Shown piece after piece: positions 48,888-59,000 of a DNA stretch of 60,437 bases. Made by a program: the position numbers and the translations under genes. The notes under the pieces are model-generated. The model saw only the letters and a list, made by a program, of their open reading frames with translations, made no database searches and was not told the origin of the DNA. The stretch comes from an uncultured Bacteroidales bacterium (GTDB lineage: Bacteria; Bacteroidota; Bacteroidia; Bacteroidales; Bacteroidaceae): assembly GCA_945787885.1 (NCBI GenBank), contig CALZJF010000011.1, positions 1-60,437 on the forward strand. Reading direction: 5' to 3'. Positions within the stretch are counted from its first letter, which is position 1; each line of letters opens with the position of its first letter.

Positions 48888-50216
48888 ATGAACAAAATCA
48901 ATATCATCATACTCCGTGAGCTTACCACTCGCGTGAAGAAAAAGAGTTTCATCGTCATGACCATCCTCATGCCCTTCCTCATGGTACTGCTGGTCATGGC
49001 TCCCGTCCTGTTAGGACAGATTACGGGCGACAATCAGGAGCGCATCGCCGTCATTGACCAGACGGGAAAATACGCCGAATGCCTGAAGTCGAACAAGGAA
49101 TACGTCTTCGTGCGCTATGACAAGATGGAAGCCTCATTGAAGAGCGACACCACCGACATCACCGCCATACTCACCATCACTGCCGATTTGGCAGAAAACC
49201 CCAAGGCTGCCACTCTCTCCTCCAGCAAGGAGATGCAGCTCTCTGCCGTCAGCTACATTGAGAATGCCCTGGGCGAGCAAGTGCGGCGCGAGAAGATGGC
49301 GAGCTACAACATCCCCAATCTCGATGCCATACTCGATGAGATGGATCAAGGCTTCACCCTCAACACGGTGAGATGGGATGCCGATGGCAATGAAAGCGAA
49401 TCGTCGGGAGCCCTCTCGCTCGGCGTAGGATTCCTCTTCACCTTCCTAATCTACACGTTCGTCCTCTCGTACGGCGGCATGGTGATGTCGGGCGTGATGG
49501 AGGAGAAAACCAATCGCATCATGGAAATCATGGTGTCGAGCGTATCGCCCTTCCAAATGATGATGGGCAAAATCATCGGCGTAGCCCTCGTAGGCTTCGT
49601 GCAGATAGCCATTTGGGCAGTCATGTTCGCCGCCCTCAGTTCAGGAGCCATGTATCTGTTGGGTTCCTCGGCATCAGAAGCCGTGCAGATGGCAGCATCG
49701 CCCGATGTGCAGTCACCGCTCGCCGCAGCGTCGGCAGATACGTCAGGCTTTGGCGGTGCTGACTTTGCCAACGTCGCCGCCCTGTTCGGTTCCATCCCCA
49801 TTGCCGAGCTTTGCATTATGTTTGTGCTGATGTTCATCGGCGGTTATCTGCTCTACGCCAGCTTCTTCGCAGCCGTCGGTGCCAGCGTGAACACTACGGA
49901 AGACTCCTCTCAGTTCACGCTCCCCGTCATGATCGTCATCGTCTTCGGCATGTATGCCGCCATCGGCAGTCAGGGCAACACCGACGGTCCGTTAGCATTC
50001 TGGTCGAGCCTCTTCCCCCTCACCTCTCCCATCGTCATGATGGTGCGCATCCCCTTCGGCGTACCCCTTTGGCAGGAAGTGCTCAGCCTCGTCCTGCTCT
50101 ATGGCACGGCGATAGGCATGGTATGGATGGCAGGCAGAATCTATCGTGTCGGCATCCTGATGTACGGCAAGAAGCCCACCTTCAAGGATTTGCTGAAGTG
50201 GCTGACATATCGTTAG
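48888..50216 (+). CDS. ABC-2 type permease (NatB-type)
   Basis: A 442-residue membrane protein. One helix near the N-terminus (about 22-44), an extracytoplasmic domain of about 130 residues, then five helices in the second half (LGVGFLFTFLIYTFVLSYGG, ..VALVGFVQIAIWAVMF.., etc.). The motif VMEEKTNRIMEIMVSSVSP before the second helix is typical of NatB/YhaP permeases. Coupled to the preceding ATPase gene and followed by a strong terminator. Confidence 0.9.
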   Translation: MNKINIIILRELTTRVKKKSFIVMTILMPFLMVLLVMAPVLLGQITGDNQERIAVIDQTGKYAECLKSNKEYVFVRYDKMEASLKSDTTDITAILTITADLAENPKAATLSSSKEMQLSAVSYIENALGEQVRREKMASYNIPNLDAILDEMDQGFTLNTVRWDADGNESESSGALSLGVGFLFTFLIYTFVLSYGGMVMSGVMEEKTNRIMEIMVSSVSPFQMMMGKIIGVALVGFVQIAIWAVMFAALSSGAMYLLGSSASEAVQMAASPDVQSPLAAASADTSGFGGADFANVAALFGSIPIAELCIMFVLMFIGGYLLYASFFAAVGASVNTTEDSSQFTLPVMIVIVFGMYAAIGSQGNTDGPLAFWSSLFPLTSPIVMMVRIPFGVPLWQEVLSLVLLYGTAIGMVWMAGRIYRVGILMYGKKPTFKDLLKWLTYR

Positions 50217-50237
50217 CCGCCATTTCTTCTGACAGAT

Positions 50238-50303
50238 AAGTCAGGGGCAGCCCAGTCCTCCGCGTAGTAGTGGAGTACTGGGCTGCCCCTGACTTGTTTT
50301 TTT
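50238..50303 (+). terminator. Strong terminator after the ABC exporter
   Basis: A perfect 19-bp stem (AAGTCAGGGGCAGCCCAGT with its complement) extended by CTCC/GGAG, then a run of T. Confidence 0.92.
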
Positions 50304-50325
50304 TGTACTTTAAGAGAGGGCCGTT

Positions 50326-50490
50326 GCTGATATTTATAAAGATTTTACGTCAAGTTCCAACTGAGTACGCTACAAAAGATTGACCATGAGGTGTTTCTTA
50401 TAAAGATTTTACATCAAACCACAACACAAAATAAATAGTTGTATAAACAAAACGGGTGTTTCTTATAAAGATTTTACATCAAACCACAAC
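50326..50490 (-). CRISPR. Minimal CRISPR array: three 36-nt repeats, two spacers
   Basis: Repeats at 50326-50361, 50390-50425 and 50455-50490; spacers 50362-50389 (28 nt) and 50426-50454 (29 nt). The second and third repeats are identical; on the minus strand they start GTTGTGGTTTGATG. The first differs at nine of 36 positions, as trailing repeats often do, so the leader side is to the right and transcription leftward. That agrees with the cas2 fragment upstream on the same strand. No cas9, cas1 or other cas gene is in the window. Confidence 0.82.
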
Positions 50491-50567
50491 CTATATCATA
50501 TAAATGTATGAAATCTAATAGGTTAGATTCGTTATAGAGTACAGGAAGTGGTAGATGTGAAGTGGTT

Positions 50568-50740
50568 TTATACCGCAAAGTTATCAAAAAAGTCGAGTTG
50601 TAGTTGAATTGGCCGCTTTTTTTCAACCGCGCCCCAAAAAATCTGGATAGTTGCATATTGTTTGTCTGTGACAATCAATATGCTAACCTTTCCTTTTTCT
50701 GGTAAGAGCGATTGAATACGACGGATATATGCAGAGCGGC
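50568..50740 (-). pseudogene. cas2: C-terminal fragment of cas2 (type II-like)
   Basis: On the minus strand the frame reads YIRRIQSLLPEKGKV, then SILIVTDKQYATIQIFWG and QLQLDFF before a stop at 50568. This is the C-terminal half of Cas2 as found in type II-C loci (LLPxxGxV, ITDKQF, I..F.G, QQLELF-like end). The N-terminal half with the catalytic aspartate is absent; sequence upstream of about 50740 is unrelated. Identification rests on remembered family pattern. It lies 78 bp before the array on the same strand, the usual cas2-leader-array order. Confidence 0.75.
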
Positions 50741-50907
50741 AGTCGCAAGCCCCCCATCCATCTATGTTTCGTGTGCAATGCACGGGGTTTTCTCCTTGTT
50801 TTCCAGCTGAAAATCTGCGAATGTTGCCCGTTTCTTCGTGCTGTTTGCCCTTAATGTCGCGACTCCTGATGGCCTGTTTTTATTTCCGATGGCACTTCTC
50901 GTCTCCA

Positions 50908-50998
50908 TGTGGCCATTTCAGGCTCTCATGTGACCATTTTAAGGGGTGAAAACGAACACTTTTAGGGGTGAAAATGATTGCTTGGGAAGAGGAAGCTC
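50908..50998 (+). repeat. 22-nt-unit modular repeat, locus E
   Basis: Units TGTGGCCATTTCAGG.., TGTGACCATTTTAAGGGGTG, CGAACACTTTTAGGGGTG and a tail TGCTTGGGAAGAGGAAGCTC comparable to the tails of loci A-D. It directly precedes the long tandem array at 51009. Confidence 0.75.
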
Positions 50999-51008
50999 AG
51001 CAGATGAG

Positions 51009-51262
51009 GCGCGTATGCTATAAAAGAAACGTGTATGCTATATAGAAAGAGCGTGTGTGCTATATAGAAAGAGAGCGCGTGTGCTATATAGAAAGAATGT
51101 GTGTGCTATAAAAAAGGCGTGTGTTATATAGAAAGAACGTGTGTATGCTATATAGAAAGAATGTGTGTGCTAAAAAAAGATTTTGTGCTATATAAATACA
51201 ACGTGTTTGCGCTATGAAAAACGCGTATGCCATATAGAAGAGAGCGCGCATGCCATAAGAAA
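51009..51262. repeat. Degenerate tandem array, unit ~GTGTGTGCTATATAGAAAGA
   Basis: About twelve units of 18-24 nt, each a purine/pyrimidine-alternating part (GCGTGTGTGC) followed by TATATAGAAAGA or TATAAAAA. Unit lengths vary and the ends are more degenerate. No open frame uses it. It lies between the modular repeat locus E and the terminator of the Hsp20 gene. Confidence 0.9.
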
Positions 51263-51301
51263 AAGGAGGTGGACACCTCGTATTCAGGTGTCCACCTCCT
51301 T
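51263..51301 (-). terminator. Terminator after the Hsp20 gene
   Basis: A perfect 16-bp stem (AAGGAGGTGGACACCT and its complement) with a 7-nt loop; followed by TTTTTCTT on the minus strand and a T run on the plus strand. Confidence 0.9.
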
Positions 51302-51354
51302 ATTTTTTCAGGGCTGCTTTGTCTGTCTTGATAGCGTCAGCAGTGGGGCGCGGC

Positions 51355-51783
51355 TTAGGCTATGTCAATCTGACGCTGAATCTTCTTCGCCTCGTCCTTT
51401 GTGGCCTTCGGCATGACGATGGTCAGTACGCCGTTCTCCACTCGGGCTGAGATATGATCCTTCACGATATTGTCAGGCAGGACGTAGGTCTGCTGATAGT
51501 TCGTGTAGCTAAACTCGCGGCGCAGATAGTGCTCCTTCTTGTTCTCCTCCTTGTGCTCCAGTTTGTTCTCAATGGCTACATCGAGATTGCCGTCGGCATT
51601 GATGTTCACCCGGCAGAACTCTTTCTTGATGCCCGGCACAGCCACTTCCATCGTGAAGGCACTGGCATCTTCCTTGACATTGACGGCGGGAGCGGTGGCC
51701 TTCATCTTGGGCATCCAATCGCTGTTGAAGAAATCGTCGAACACACTGGGGAACCAACTGTTTGAATTCATTACTGGTAACAT
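51355..51783 (-). CDS. Small heat-shock protein, Hsp20/alpha-crystallin family
   Basis: A 142-residue ATP-independent chaperone. The alpha-crystallin domain runs from about residue 30 (APAVNVKEDASAFTMEVAVPGIKKE) to the conserved ARVENGVLTIVMPK near 120; an I-x-I-like tail (IQRQIDIA) ends the protein. Start 51783 is fixed by a strong AAGGAGG at 6 nt spacing, which is unusual in this window. It sits behind a leader of about 140 nt and before a terminator. Confidence 0.95.
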   Translation of the reverse strand: MLPVMNSNSWFPSVFDDFFNSDWMPKMKATAPAVNVKEDASAFTMEVAVPGIKKEFCRVNINADGNLDVAIENKLEHKEENKKEHYLRREFSYTNYQQTYVLPDNIVKDHISARVENGVLTIVMPKATKDEAKKIQRQIDIA

Positions 51784-51789
51784 AATATA

Positions 51790-51796
51790 CCTCCTT
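51790..51796 (-). promoter_or_regulatory. Shine-Dalgarno site of the Hsp20 gene
   Basis: AAGGAGG, 6 nt before the ATG. Bacteroidetes genes mostly lack such sites, so this predicts unusually strong initiation. Confidence 0.75.
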
Positions 51797-51928
51797 GTTA
51801 AATGGTTGTTATAGATGTTGTTGAGTTGCAAGCCTCCGGAGCCTTGCTTGCTCCTGCGGGCTTTGCGCTTACACCTGAGGTAGCAGCAATCTGCATACCA
51901 GCGGCAACGGCCGGTGACAGCGTGGCAG

Positions 51929-51936
51929 CAAAGTTA
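51929..51936 (-). promoter_or_regulatory. -7 box of the Hsp20 gene
   Basis: TAACTTTG on the minus strand, full -7 consensus, no clear -33. It gives a leader of about 140 nt. The rest of the 480-bp gap up to the cotH-type gene shows no gene. Confidence 0.5.
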
Positions 51937-52276
51937 AAATGCTTTTAACGTTTGGCTTCGGGGCGGCGAGGCGGCAAGGGGCGGGCATGAGGAACGCGGA
52001 AGTGAGGAGATGGCAACGCCGGACTGGCCATTTCCGATTGCCACATCATGGAAACCGGGGAAACGGGGAGGCTGCGGGCAGGGAATATTTCTTAACTTTT
52101 GCTGCCGAAATGACCATGTGGGCTGACAAATCAGGCGTAGGCTGCGCAGAACTCCATGCAGGCGATGCTGCTGAAAATGCTCTCGCGGGCGAGGTGAAAA
52201 GGCAAGTAGGCGGCAAAAAGAGAGGTTTTTGGCAGAAATAAGGGATAAACTGGTCACTTTTTCATGAAAAAACTGC

Positions 52277-52284
52277 TAAATTTG
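52277..52284 (+). promoter_or_regulatory. -7 box of the CotH/lamin-tail gene
   Basis: TAAATTTG, full consensus, 42 bp before the ATG at 52327. It excludes the in-frame ATG at 52264 as the start. Confidence 0.6.
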
Positions 52285-52326
52285 CCCAATCTAAAACCAC
52301 AACAACTCCTTACGACAGCAATACAC

Positions 52327-55300
52327 ATGAAGTACACGTCAAACACTCTGGGAGCTCTTGCCCTGCTCGCTACGGCCGTCAGTGCCGCCACTGCCGCGCT
52401 GCCAGGCATCAGCGACAAGAAGAACTCCAGGGCTTATGCCGCTGACGGCGGCGGGCTCATCATCAACGAAATCATGGTGGACAACACCGACATGTTTCTT
52501 GACCCTTCGCTCAACTATGGCGCGTGGATTGAGGTTTACAACCCCACGAACAAAACCATTGACCTGACGAAATACTACGTGAGCACTGACCCCGCGCAGC
52601 CGAAGATGTTTCATCTGCAGTCGGGGAGCATCAGTCCGAAATCGTTTGCCAACATCTGGTTTGACCACTACGAGGCGAACCTGCAGACGCAGGTGAACTT
52701 CAAGCTCGACACTGAGGGCGGCACCATCCTCCTTGCTGACGAGGACGGCAACATCGTGGCGCAGGAAACGTATCCCGCTGCCATCAGCCGTGCCAGCTAT
52801 GCCCGGACCACCGACGGCGGTGACGCTTGGGGATGGACGGCTGAGCCTACGCCCGAAGCCTCGAACGCAGGGAGCCTCTTCGCCGACAGCCAGCTCAGCG
52901 CGCCCATCGTGGATGAAGACAGCCAGCTCTTTGACACCTCGGTGGGAGTGAGCGTCACCTCGCAGGACGAGGGCGTGACGCTGATCTACACCACTGACGG
53001 TTCGACGCCGACGCTCGACAATGGCGAAGAACTTCAGGCAGGCAAGCGAGTGTATTTCTACGAAACCACTCCCTTCCGTGTGCGCGCCTTCAAGCATGGC
53101 TGTCTGCCCAGCACCGTCGTCACGCGTTCGTATATCTATGAAGACAAGGATTTCACGCTCCCCATCCTCTCCATCAACACCCTCGATGCCAATCTCTATG
53201 ACGACTATATGGGATGCTACGTGAGAGGCACGAACGGAATAGCAGGGCGCGGACAGACGGGCCCCTGCAACTGGAACCGCGACTGGGACCGCCCCGTGAA
53301 CTTTGAATACTTCGATGCAGGAGGCGTGGTGCGCGTCAATCAGGAGGCCGACTTCGCCGTGGCAGGCGGATGGAGCCGAGCCTATGAGCCGCGCTCATTC
53401 AAAATCAAGGCAGGCAAGCGCTATGAGGGGAAGAACACGCTGAACTATCCCTTCTTCGAGCGGAAACCCTCGCTGAAATACAAGGCTCTCCACATGCGCG
53501 GAGGCGGAAATGACTATGGATGCCGACTGAAGGACGCTGCCCTGCAGAGCATCGTGCTCACATCGGGAGTAGATGTGGAGGGACAGGAGTATCAGCCCGT
53601 GGTGTTCTACATCAACGGTGTCTATAAAGGCCTCATCAATATGCGCGAGCCCAACAATAAGGACTACGCCTATGCCAACTACGGCCTGGGCAGCGACGAA
53701 ATCGACCAGTTTGAGATTGGCCCCGACTCTTGCTACACGCAGATGTACGGCACGAAGGACATGTATGACTACTGGGTGCTGCTCTCAGAGAATGCCGACG
53801 CCCCCGACACCTATCGCGAAATCTGCGACATCGTAGATATGGATGAGTACGTGAACTACATGGCTTCCGAAATGTTCATGGGAGCCGTCGATTGGCCGCG
53901 CAATAACGTGAAGGGCTTCAGGAAGATTGACGGCGGGCGCTTTCGTTTCGTGCTTTTCGACCTCGATGGGACGCTCAGCACTACCTCGCCCTTCACCACG
54001 CTGCAAGGGCAGGAGTACGCCTACGGCGATGCTGACTGGAACAATGGTGGCAACCGGCTCTATCTGCATAACGAGTTCGTCACCATCTATCTCAACATGC
54101 TCAAGAATGCCGACTTCCGCAAGAAGTTCGTCGATACCTTCTGCCTGATGGGCGGCAGCGTCTTCACGCCAGCCCGCGTCACGCAAATCGTGGATAGCCT
54201 TGCAAATCGCACGGCTGCCATGATGGCCTACGAGGGGGCATCGCCCTATGGCACTGCCAACAGCATCAAGAACGCCTTCAACAATATCGGACGCTACGAC
54301 CAGCTCCTCAAATCGCTGAAGAACTATGGCGCCTTCAACATGAAGAAGAGCACGGAGCAGAGCGTGAAGCTGGGCTCGAACCTGAAGGATGCCCGACTTT
54401 TCGTCAATGACATACCCGTGCCGACGGGCAGCTTTGACGGCAAACTCTTCGCCCCTGTCACCTTCCGCGCCGAAGCTCCGGGCGGCTACCGCTTTGCAGG
54501 ATGGTCGGCCGAGGCAACAACGATGGCAGACGTGTTTGGCTTCGCCGGGAAGTGGAAGTACTACGACCAAGGTTCGCTCGACGGCACAAACTGGTATGGC
54601 ACCACTTATTCCGACTACGCTTGGAGCGAGGCAGCAGCCCCGATGGGCTATGCCACCAACAACGACATGAAGAGCCTCATCACCACCTTCGTGGATTATG
54701 GCGACGACACCAACAGCAAGCGCCCCACGTGCTATTTCCGCAAGAAGTTCAGCCTGAGCAAACTGCCGACATCGGGCAGCGAAGTGCAGCTGGCATATAA
54801 GGTGGACGATGGAATGGTGGTGTACGTGAACGGCATCAAGGCGGGGCAGTACAATATGCCCAATGGCACCGTCACGTACGACACTTATGCCACGACCTAC
54901 GCCGGCACCGTGCCCGATGAAGGCGTCATCTATCTGAGCCCCAGCCTCTTCAATCTGGGCGAAAACGTCATAGCCGTGGAGGTACACAACAGTTCGGCGG
55001 GCTCCAGCGACCTCTTCTTCGACGTGAAACTCTCCGTGACGGGCGAAGGCACGAGCAATTTCGTCAGCACCGACGAGGAATACGATATGCCGACAACGGG
55101 TGCCGTCACGCTCAACGCCATCTTCGAGCCCCTCACCGACGAGGAGACGGCAGCTGAAAAGATGTATCCCGTGCGCATCAACGAGGTGAGTGCGGCCAAC
55201 ACCATCTATTGCTGCGAATACTATAAGCGCAACGACTGGGTGGAACTCTATAACACGACGGGCAAACCCATCGACTTGGCAGGAATGTATCTGAGCGACA

Positions 55301-55920
55301 ACCGCGATAAGCTGCAGAAATTCCAAATCCCCGCAGCCAAGGAGGGCGACCAGTTCTCCACCGTCATCCCTGCCTATGGCCATTACGTCATTTGGTGTGA
55401 CAAACTGGAAAGCCTGACGCAGATGCACGCATCGTTCAAGCTTGCCGCTGAGGGCGACACCCTCTATCTGACGGCGGCCGACGGCTCATGGACGGACATC
55501 TTCCCCTACTGCGAGCACAAGGGCGAAGAGACTGTCGGACGTTTCCCTGACGGTTCGGCAAACACCTATGTCATGACGAAGCCCACCATGGCGGCAGCGA
55601 ACCGCCTGACCTCATACAGCACTGCCTATACGCCTGACATTTCGGATATTACCACAGGCATTTCGGAGGCTTCTACTCGGGGCATGGCCATGAAAGTGTT
55701 CTATGTGGATGGGCGCCTCTGTGTGCGCACCGCGCCCGGCACGGAGTGGGCTACGTTCAGCATTTACAACGCCGCAGGCCAGCACCTCGTCGAAGATACG
55801 CAGCTGCTGGACAGCGACGGTTCGGGGCGCGTTCATCTCAGCCTGAGCGCAGGATGCTACATCGCACGCGTGACGGACAGCAACGGCCAACAACAGCAGA
55901 CGAAATTCATCGTGAGGTAA
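52327..55920 (+). CDS. Secreted CotH-kinase and lamin-tail domain protein
   Basis: A 1197-residue exported protein. Signal peptide (MKYTSNTLGALALLATAVSA), lamin-tail domain (about 40-160, GLIINEIMVDN), chitobiase-like Ig domain (DTSVGVSVTS, IYTTDGSTPT), CotH kinase domain (about 270-570) with MRGGGNDYG and the metal motif VLFDLDGTLS, a bacterial repeat, a carbohydrate-binding-like region, a second lamin-tail domain (RINEVSAANT) and a T9SS type A-like tail (FSIYNAAGQHL, FIVR). CotH proteins are atypical kinases; the substrate is unknown. The tail suggests T9SS export to the surface. A terminator follows, then another T9SS-type cargo gene. Confidence 0.88.
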   Translation: MKYTSNTLGALALLATAVSAATAALPGISDKKNSRAYAADGGGLIINEIMVDNTDMFLDPSLNYGAWIEVYNPTNKTIDLTKYYVSTDPAQPKMFHLQSGSISPKSFANIWFDHYEANLQTQVNFKLDTEGGTILLADEDGNIVAQETYPAAISRASYARTTDGGDAWGWTAEPTPEASNAGSLFADSQLSAPIVDEDSQLFDTSVGVSVTSQDEGVTLIYTTDGSTPTLDNGEELQAGKRVYFYETTPFRVRAFKHGCLPSTVVTRSYIYEDKDFTLPILSINTLDANLYDDYMGCYVRGTNGIAGRGQTGPCNWNRDWDRPVNFEYFDAGGVVRVNQEADFAVAGGWSRAYEPRSFKIKAGKRYEGKNTLNYPFFERKPSLKYKALHMRGGGNDYGCRLKDAALQSIVLTSGVDVEGQEYQPVVFYINGVYKGLINMREPNNKDYAYANYGLGSDEIDQFEIGPDSCYTQMYGTKDMYDYWVLLSENADAPDTYREICDIVDMDEYVNYMASEMFMGAVDWPRNNVKGFRKIDGGRFRFVLFDLDGTLSTTSPFTTLQGQEYAYGDADWNNGGNRLYLHNEFVTIYLNMLKNADFRKKFVDTFCLMGGSVFTPARVTQIVDSLANRTAAMMAYEGASPYGTANSIKNAFNNIGRYDQLLKSLKNYGAFNMKKSTEQSVKLGSNLKDARLFVNDIPVPTGSFDGKLFAPVTFRAEAPGGYRFAGWSAEATTMADVFGFAGKWKYYDQGSLDGTNWYGTTYSDYAWSEAAAPMGYATNNDMKSLITTFVDYGDDTNSKRPTCYFRKKFSLSKLPTSGSEVQLAYKVDDGMVVYVNGIKAGQYNMPNGTVTYDTYATTYAGTVPDEGVIYLSPSLFNLGENVIAVEVHNSSAGSSDLFFDVKLSVTGEGTSNFVSTDEEYDMPTTGAVTLNAIFEPLTDEETAAEKMYPVRINEVSAANTIYCCEYYKRNDWVELYNTTGKPIDLAGMYLSDNRDKLQKFQIPAAKEGDQFSTVIPAYGHYVIWCDKLESLTQMHASFKLAAEGDTLYLTAADGSWTDIFPYCEHKGEETVGRFPDGSANTYVMTKPTMAAANRLTSYSTAYTPDISDITTGISEASTRGMAMKVFYVDGRLCVRTAPGTEWATFSIYNAAGQHLVEDTQLLDSDGSGRVHLSLSAGCYIARVTDSNGQQQQTKFIVR

Positions 55921-55927
55921 GGACTTG

Positions 55928-55964
55928 AAGGGGAGCGCATCCTTACAGGGCGCGCTCCCCTTTC
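55928..55964 (+). terminator. Terminator after the CotH gene
   Basis: AAGGGGAGCGC pairs with GCGCTCCCCTT, followed by TCTCC. The T run is short. Confidence 0.7.
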
Positions 55965-56028
55965 TCCACTTTTTATCCCATACATTCTCCACGTTTTGTC
56001 CTACATTCTCCACGTTTTGTCCTACATG
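55964..56028. repeat. Three 21-23-nt tandem repeats before the phosphoesterase gene
   Basis: Units at 55964-55986, 55987-56007 and 56008-56028; the last two are CTCCACGTTTTGTCCTACAT plus one base, the first is diverged. They lie in the 160-bp gap between two exported-protein genes. Confidence 0.9.
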
Positions 56029-56080
56029 GAGACTTCCTGACACTGCGAAAATCCTTTTTTATTCACCTAATATCTATTTT

Positions 56081-59000
56081 ATGAGAAACGCTTTACTGTT
56101 TATCATGCTATTCCTGGCAGGACTGACAGGCAACGTGCAGACGGCTTCGGCGCAAGAAGTGCAGAACCCCCTGCTGCGATTCGCTTGTCTGAGTGACATC
56201 CACAACGAGTTCTCCATGATTTCTGCCTCCAACGTAAACGATGTCAGGCTTCGCACGGCATTCCTGACCGCGCTCGACAGCATCAGTCGGGACAACTGTC
56301 AGCTCGTCGTCTTGGGCGGCGACTACACCAGCGACTGCACCATCTCGGAAGCCAACTGGCAGCAGACCCGCAAGCTCATGGCCGAGGCGGTGGAAAAAGC
56401 CATCACCCCTGACGCCAAGGGCCGCAAGCCCGTCATTTTCTGTAACGGCAACCACGAATATGAAGTGGCCAACTTCGACAATATTCCAAAGCCCTACAAT
56501 GCCGGCGACTACTACACCTTCCCGATGAAGGAGCAGACGGGAAAACTCTACGCCAACGAGTGCTTCTACGAAGAAGCTCCCAACGGCGCACTCGGAACCA
56601 TGAAGCTCCTCGCTGCCTACCATTATGTCATCGGTGGATTCGACTTTGTCGTGCTCAACTGCGGCAAGTATTTCTTCAAGAGCGCATGGGACTATCAGTA
56701 TTCCATGGAGAGTGTGGAATGGGTGGACAAGAAGCTCGACGAAATCTATGCTTCCGACCCCAACAAGACCGTGTTCTTCATCTCCCACCTCCCCCTCGAT
56801 GGCTCGAAGGGAGCCACCGTGGGCAAGACGTTGCTCAGTTCGGCAGCCTCCACGCAGGCTCTGCGCGAGGCACTGCTCAAGCACCCCAACCTCATCAACA
56901 TCTACGGCCACGACCACAGCTCGCGCAGCAACAACAGCTTCTATGAGACTTCGCTCACACAGCGCATCACGCACTACGACTCTAACGGCAACATCATCGA
57001 GCCTGCCAACGGCGGCGACGGGGAGAAGCCCGAAAAGCCCGAGCAAGTGGAGGTGAGCCTGAAGAGTGCCAACGGACAATACTTGGGTTTCGATGCCTAC
57101 AACCTCGGCATGGTAGAGGCAGCGCACCGTTTCACTGTGAAAAACTCGACGGCTGTAGCGGGCACGCTGACCTTCTTCGGCGAAAACGCTCCGACGAACA
57201 ACAATGGCTACATCTACTGCGGCTCGAACGGAAGATTCTCCGGCAACTCCGCCGTGAGCAGTGCATCGAGCGTGCTGCTCTACGAGGCTGGCGCAGCCGA
57301 CGCGGAGGGCAACTTCACGGCAAAGCGTGCTGAATGGCCTGAGTTCGGCAAGCAGTATGTCATCGTGAACCTCTGTTCCAAGGGTGGATACTACGCCCTG
57401 ACCAACGAGCCCTACAGTGCTGGCTCAACCAGCCAGCGCATGGTGGGACTGAAAGTGAGCGACGATGCTCCTGCCGATGTGCTGACATTCAGCACCAGCA
57501 ATGTGGTCTGGACCATCTACGACATCAGCCTCGGCGAAGAAGGCGAGGGCGGCCAGGAGGAAGAGACTGCCACGGATGTGTTCTACATACAGGATCAGGA
57601 CGGCAACTACTTCGACTACAAGGACAATATAAACATGTGTCTCATCGGCACGAATGTGAAACTTACCAAGGGATTCCGCATCAGCAAATCTACGGCCACG
57701 GCAGCACCTTGGGCCAACTCGAAGAGCGTTCAGATGCTGAGTCTTGCCAGTGCCGACGGCCGCTACCTCTACTGCGGTTCGGGCGGCAAGTTCTCCGGCA
57801 ACACCCAGGCTTCCAACACGGGCACGTGCCTCTGGCTCTACGAAGTGGGAGCTGACAACAAGGCGGTGAGGACCGACGAGCCGAAATCGGGCAGCAAATA
57901 CATCATCGTGGGCTGCAAGAACGGCGCATACTATCAGATGCTCAACACCAACAATGGCGGAACGACGAACGATGACCTGCGCGAACTCAGCGAAGCACTC
58001 GATGTGACGGAACTCACTGACGAGATGACCTTCAACGGCAACACCGCCGCTCTCTGGACTCTCACCGCCGTGCCGAGCGAGCCTACGACGGAGCCCGGCG
58101 AAGAGGGAACTCCCAGCTTCATGAGCATCTTCATGGGTTCCATGCGCTATAACGACCTCAACACGAATGCCAGTCCCGGCGTACAGGATTCCCCCATCAT
58201 CCAGGGTCTCATCGTCACGGTCTATGACGACAAGGTGGTGTTCACCGTGAAGAACTATGGCGAGAAGGGCCAGGTGACGGGAAGTGCGGTATCGACCTTC
58301 CTCACCAACCCCCTGCCTGACTATGTGGTGGAGCGCGAAGTGACCTGTACGGGAACCGACGTGGAAGTGCCCCTCAACACGTTCTGCCATACGAACGTCG
58401 ATCCGAAGGAGAACTCCTACGTTGGCGAGCTGAGCCAACTCGTGCTTACCTTCGACGAGGATGGCGACCAGCCTGCTTACGTCGTGGCCACGAAGACCGT
58501 GAAGGTGACCGATGCCGACGGCAACCTCATCACCACCGGCATGGCAGAGATGGGTACGGCGAAGGGAGCTACGGAGGCAGACATCGTAGTCACGCTGGCG
58601 GATGCCGTGGCGAAGCCCGGAAAATATGTGGTGAACTTCCCCGAAGGCCTCGTCTTCAGCACCCAGCGTCCTGAGGCATACAACCCCGCCTTCAGCCTCA
58701 CCTATTTCGTGGATGAGCCTACTCTGCCTCTGGGCGACCCCATCACGAGCCTCGAACTGCTCGCGAACGACAAGGCTTACCTGCTCTACAACCCCAACGA
58801 CATTGTCTATGCCGTCTATAACGCCGAGCATGCTCCCAACATTTGGGCTGCCAACAAGAAGGGCAGCACCTCGTTCAGTGCAGCAGTGACTGCCATTGAT
58901 GTCACCGACGAGGGCAGCAGCTGGATGGCCATTCAGCAGAACGGCAACTTCTATCTCTACAACCTCGGCGCGAAGATGTATCTCTCTACGCCCGACTATA

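Noticed and set aside
50326-50361. The degenerate first repeat as a tracrRNA anti-repeat
   Set aside because: Its spacing (64 nt) fits the array exactly, and no terminator-bounded transcript follows it on the plus strand; a decayed terminal repeat is simpler.
51009-51262. Possible CRISPR array in the GTGTGTGC repeats
   Set aside because: Units abut one another without unique spacers and vary in length, so it is a plain tandem repeat.
53785-55428. A 547-residue open frame on the minus strand
   Set aside because: It lies inside the CotH gene, whose domains are clearly recognisable on the plus strand.
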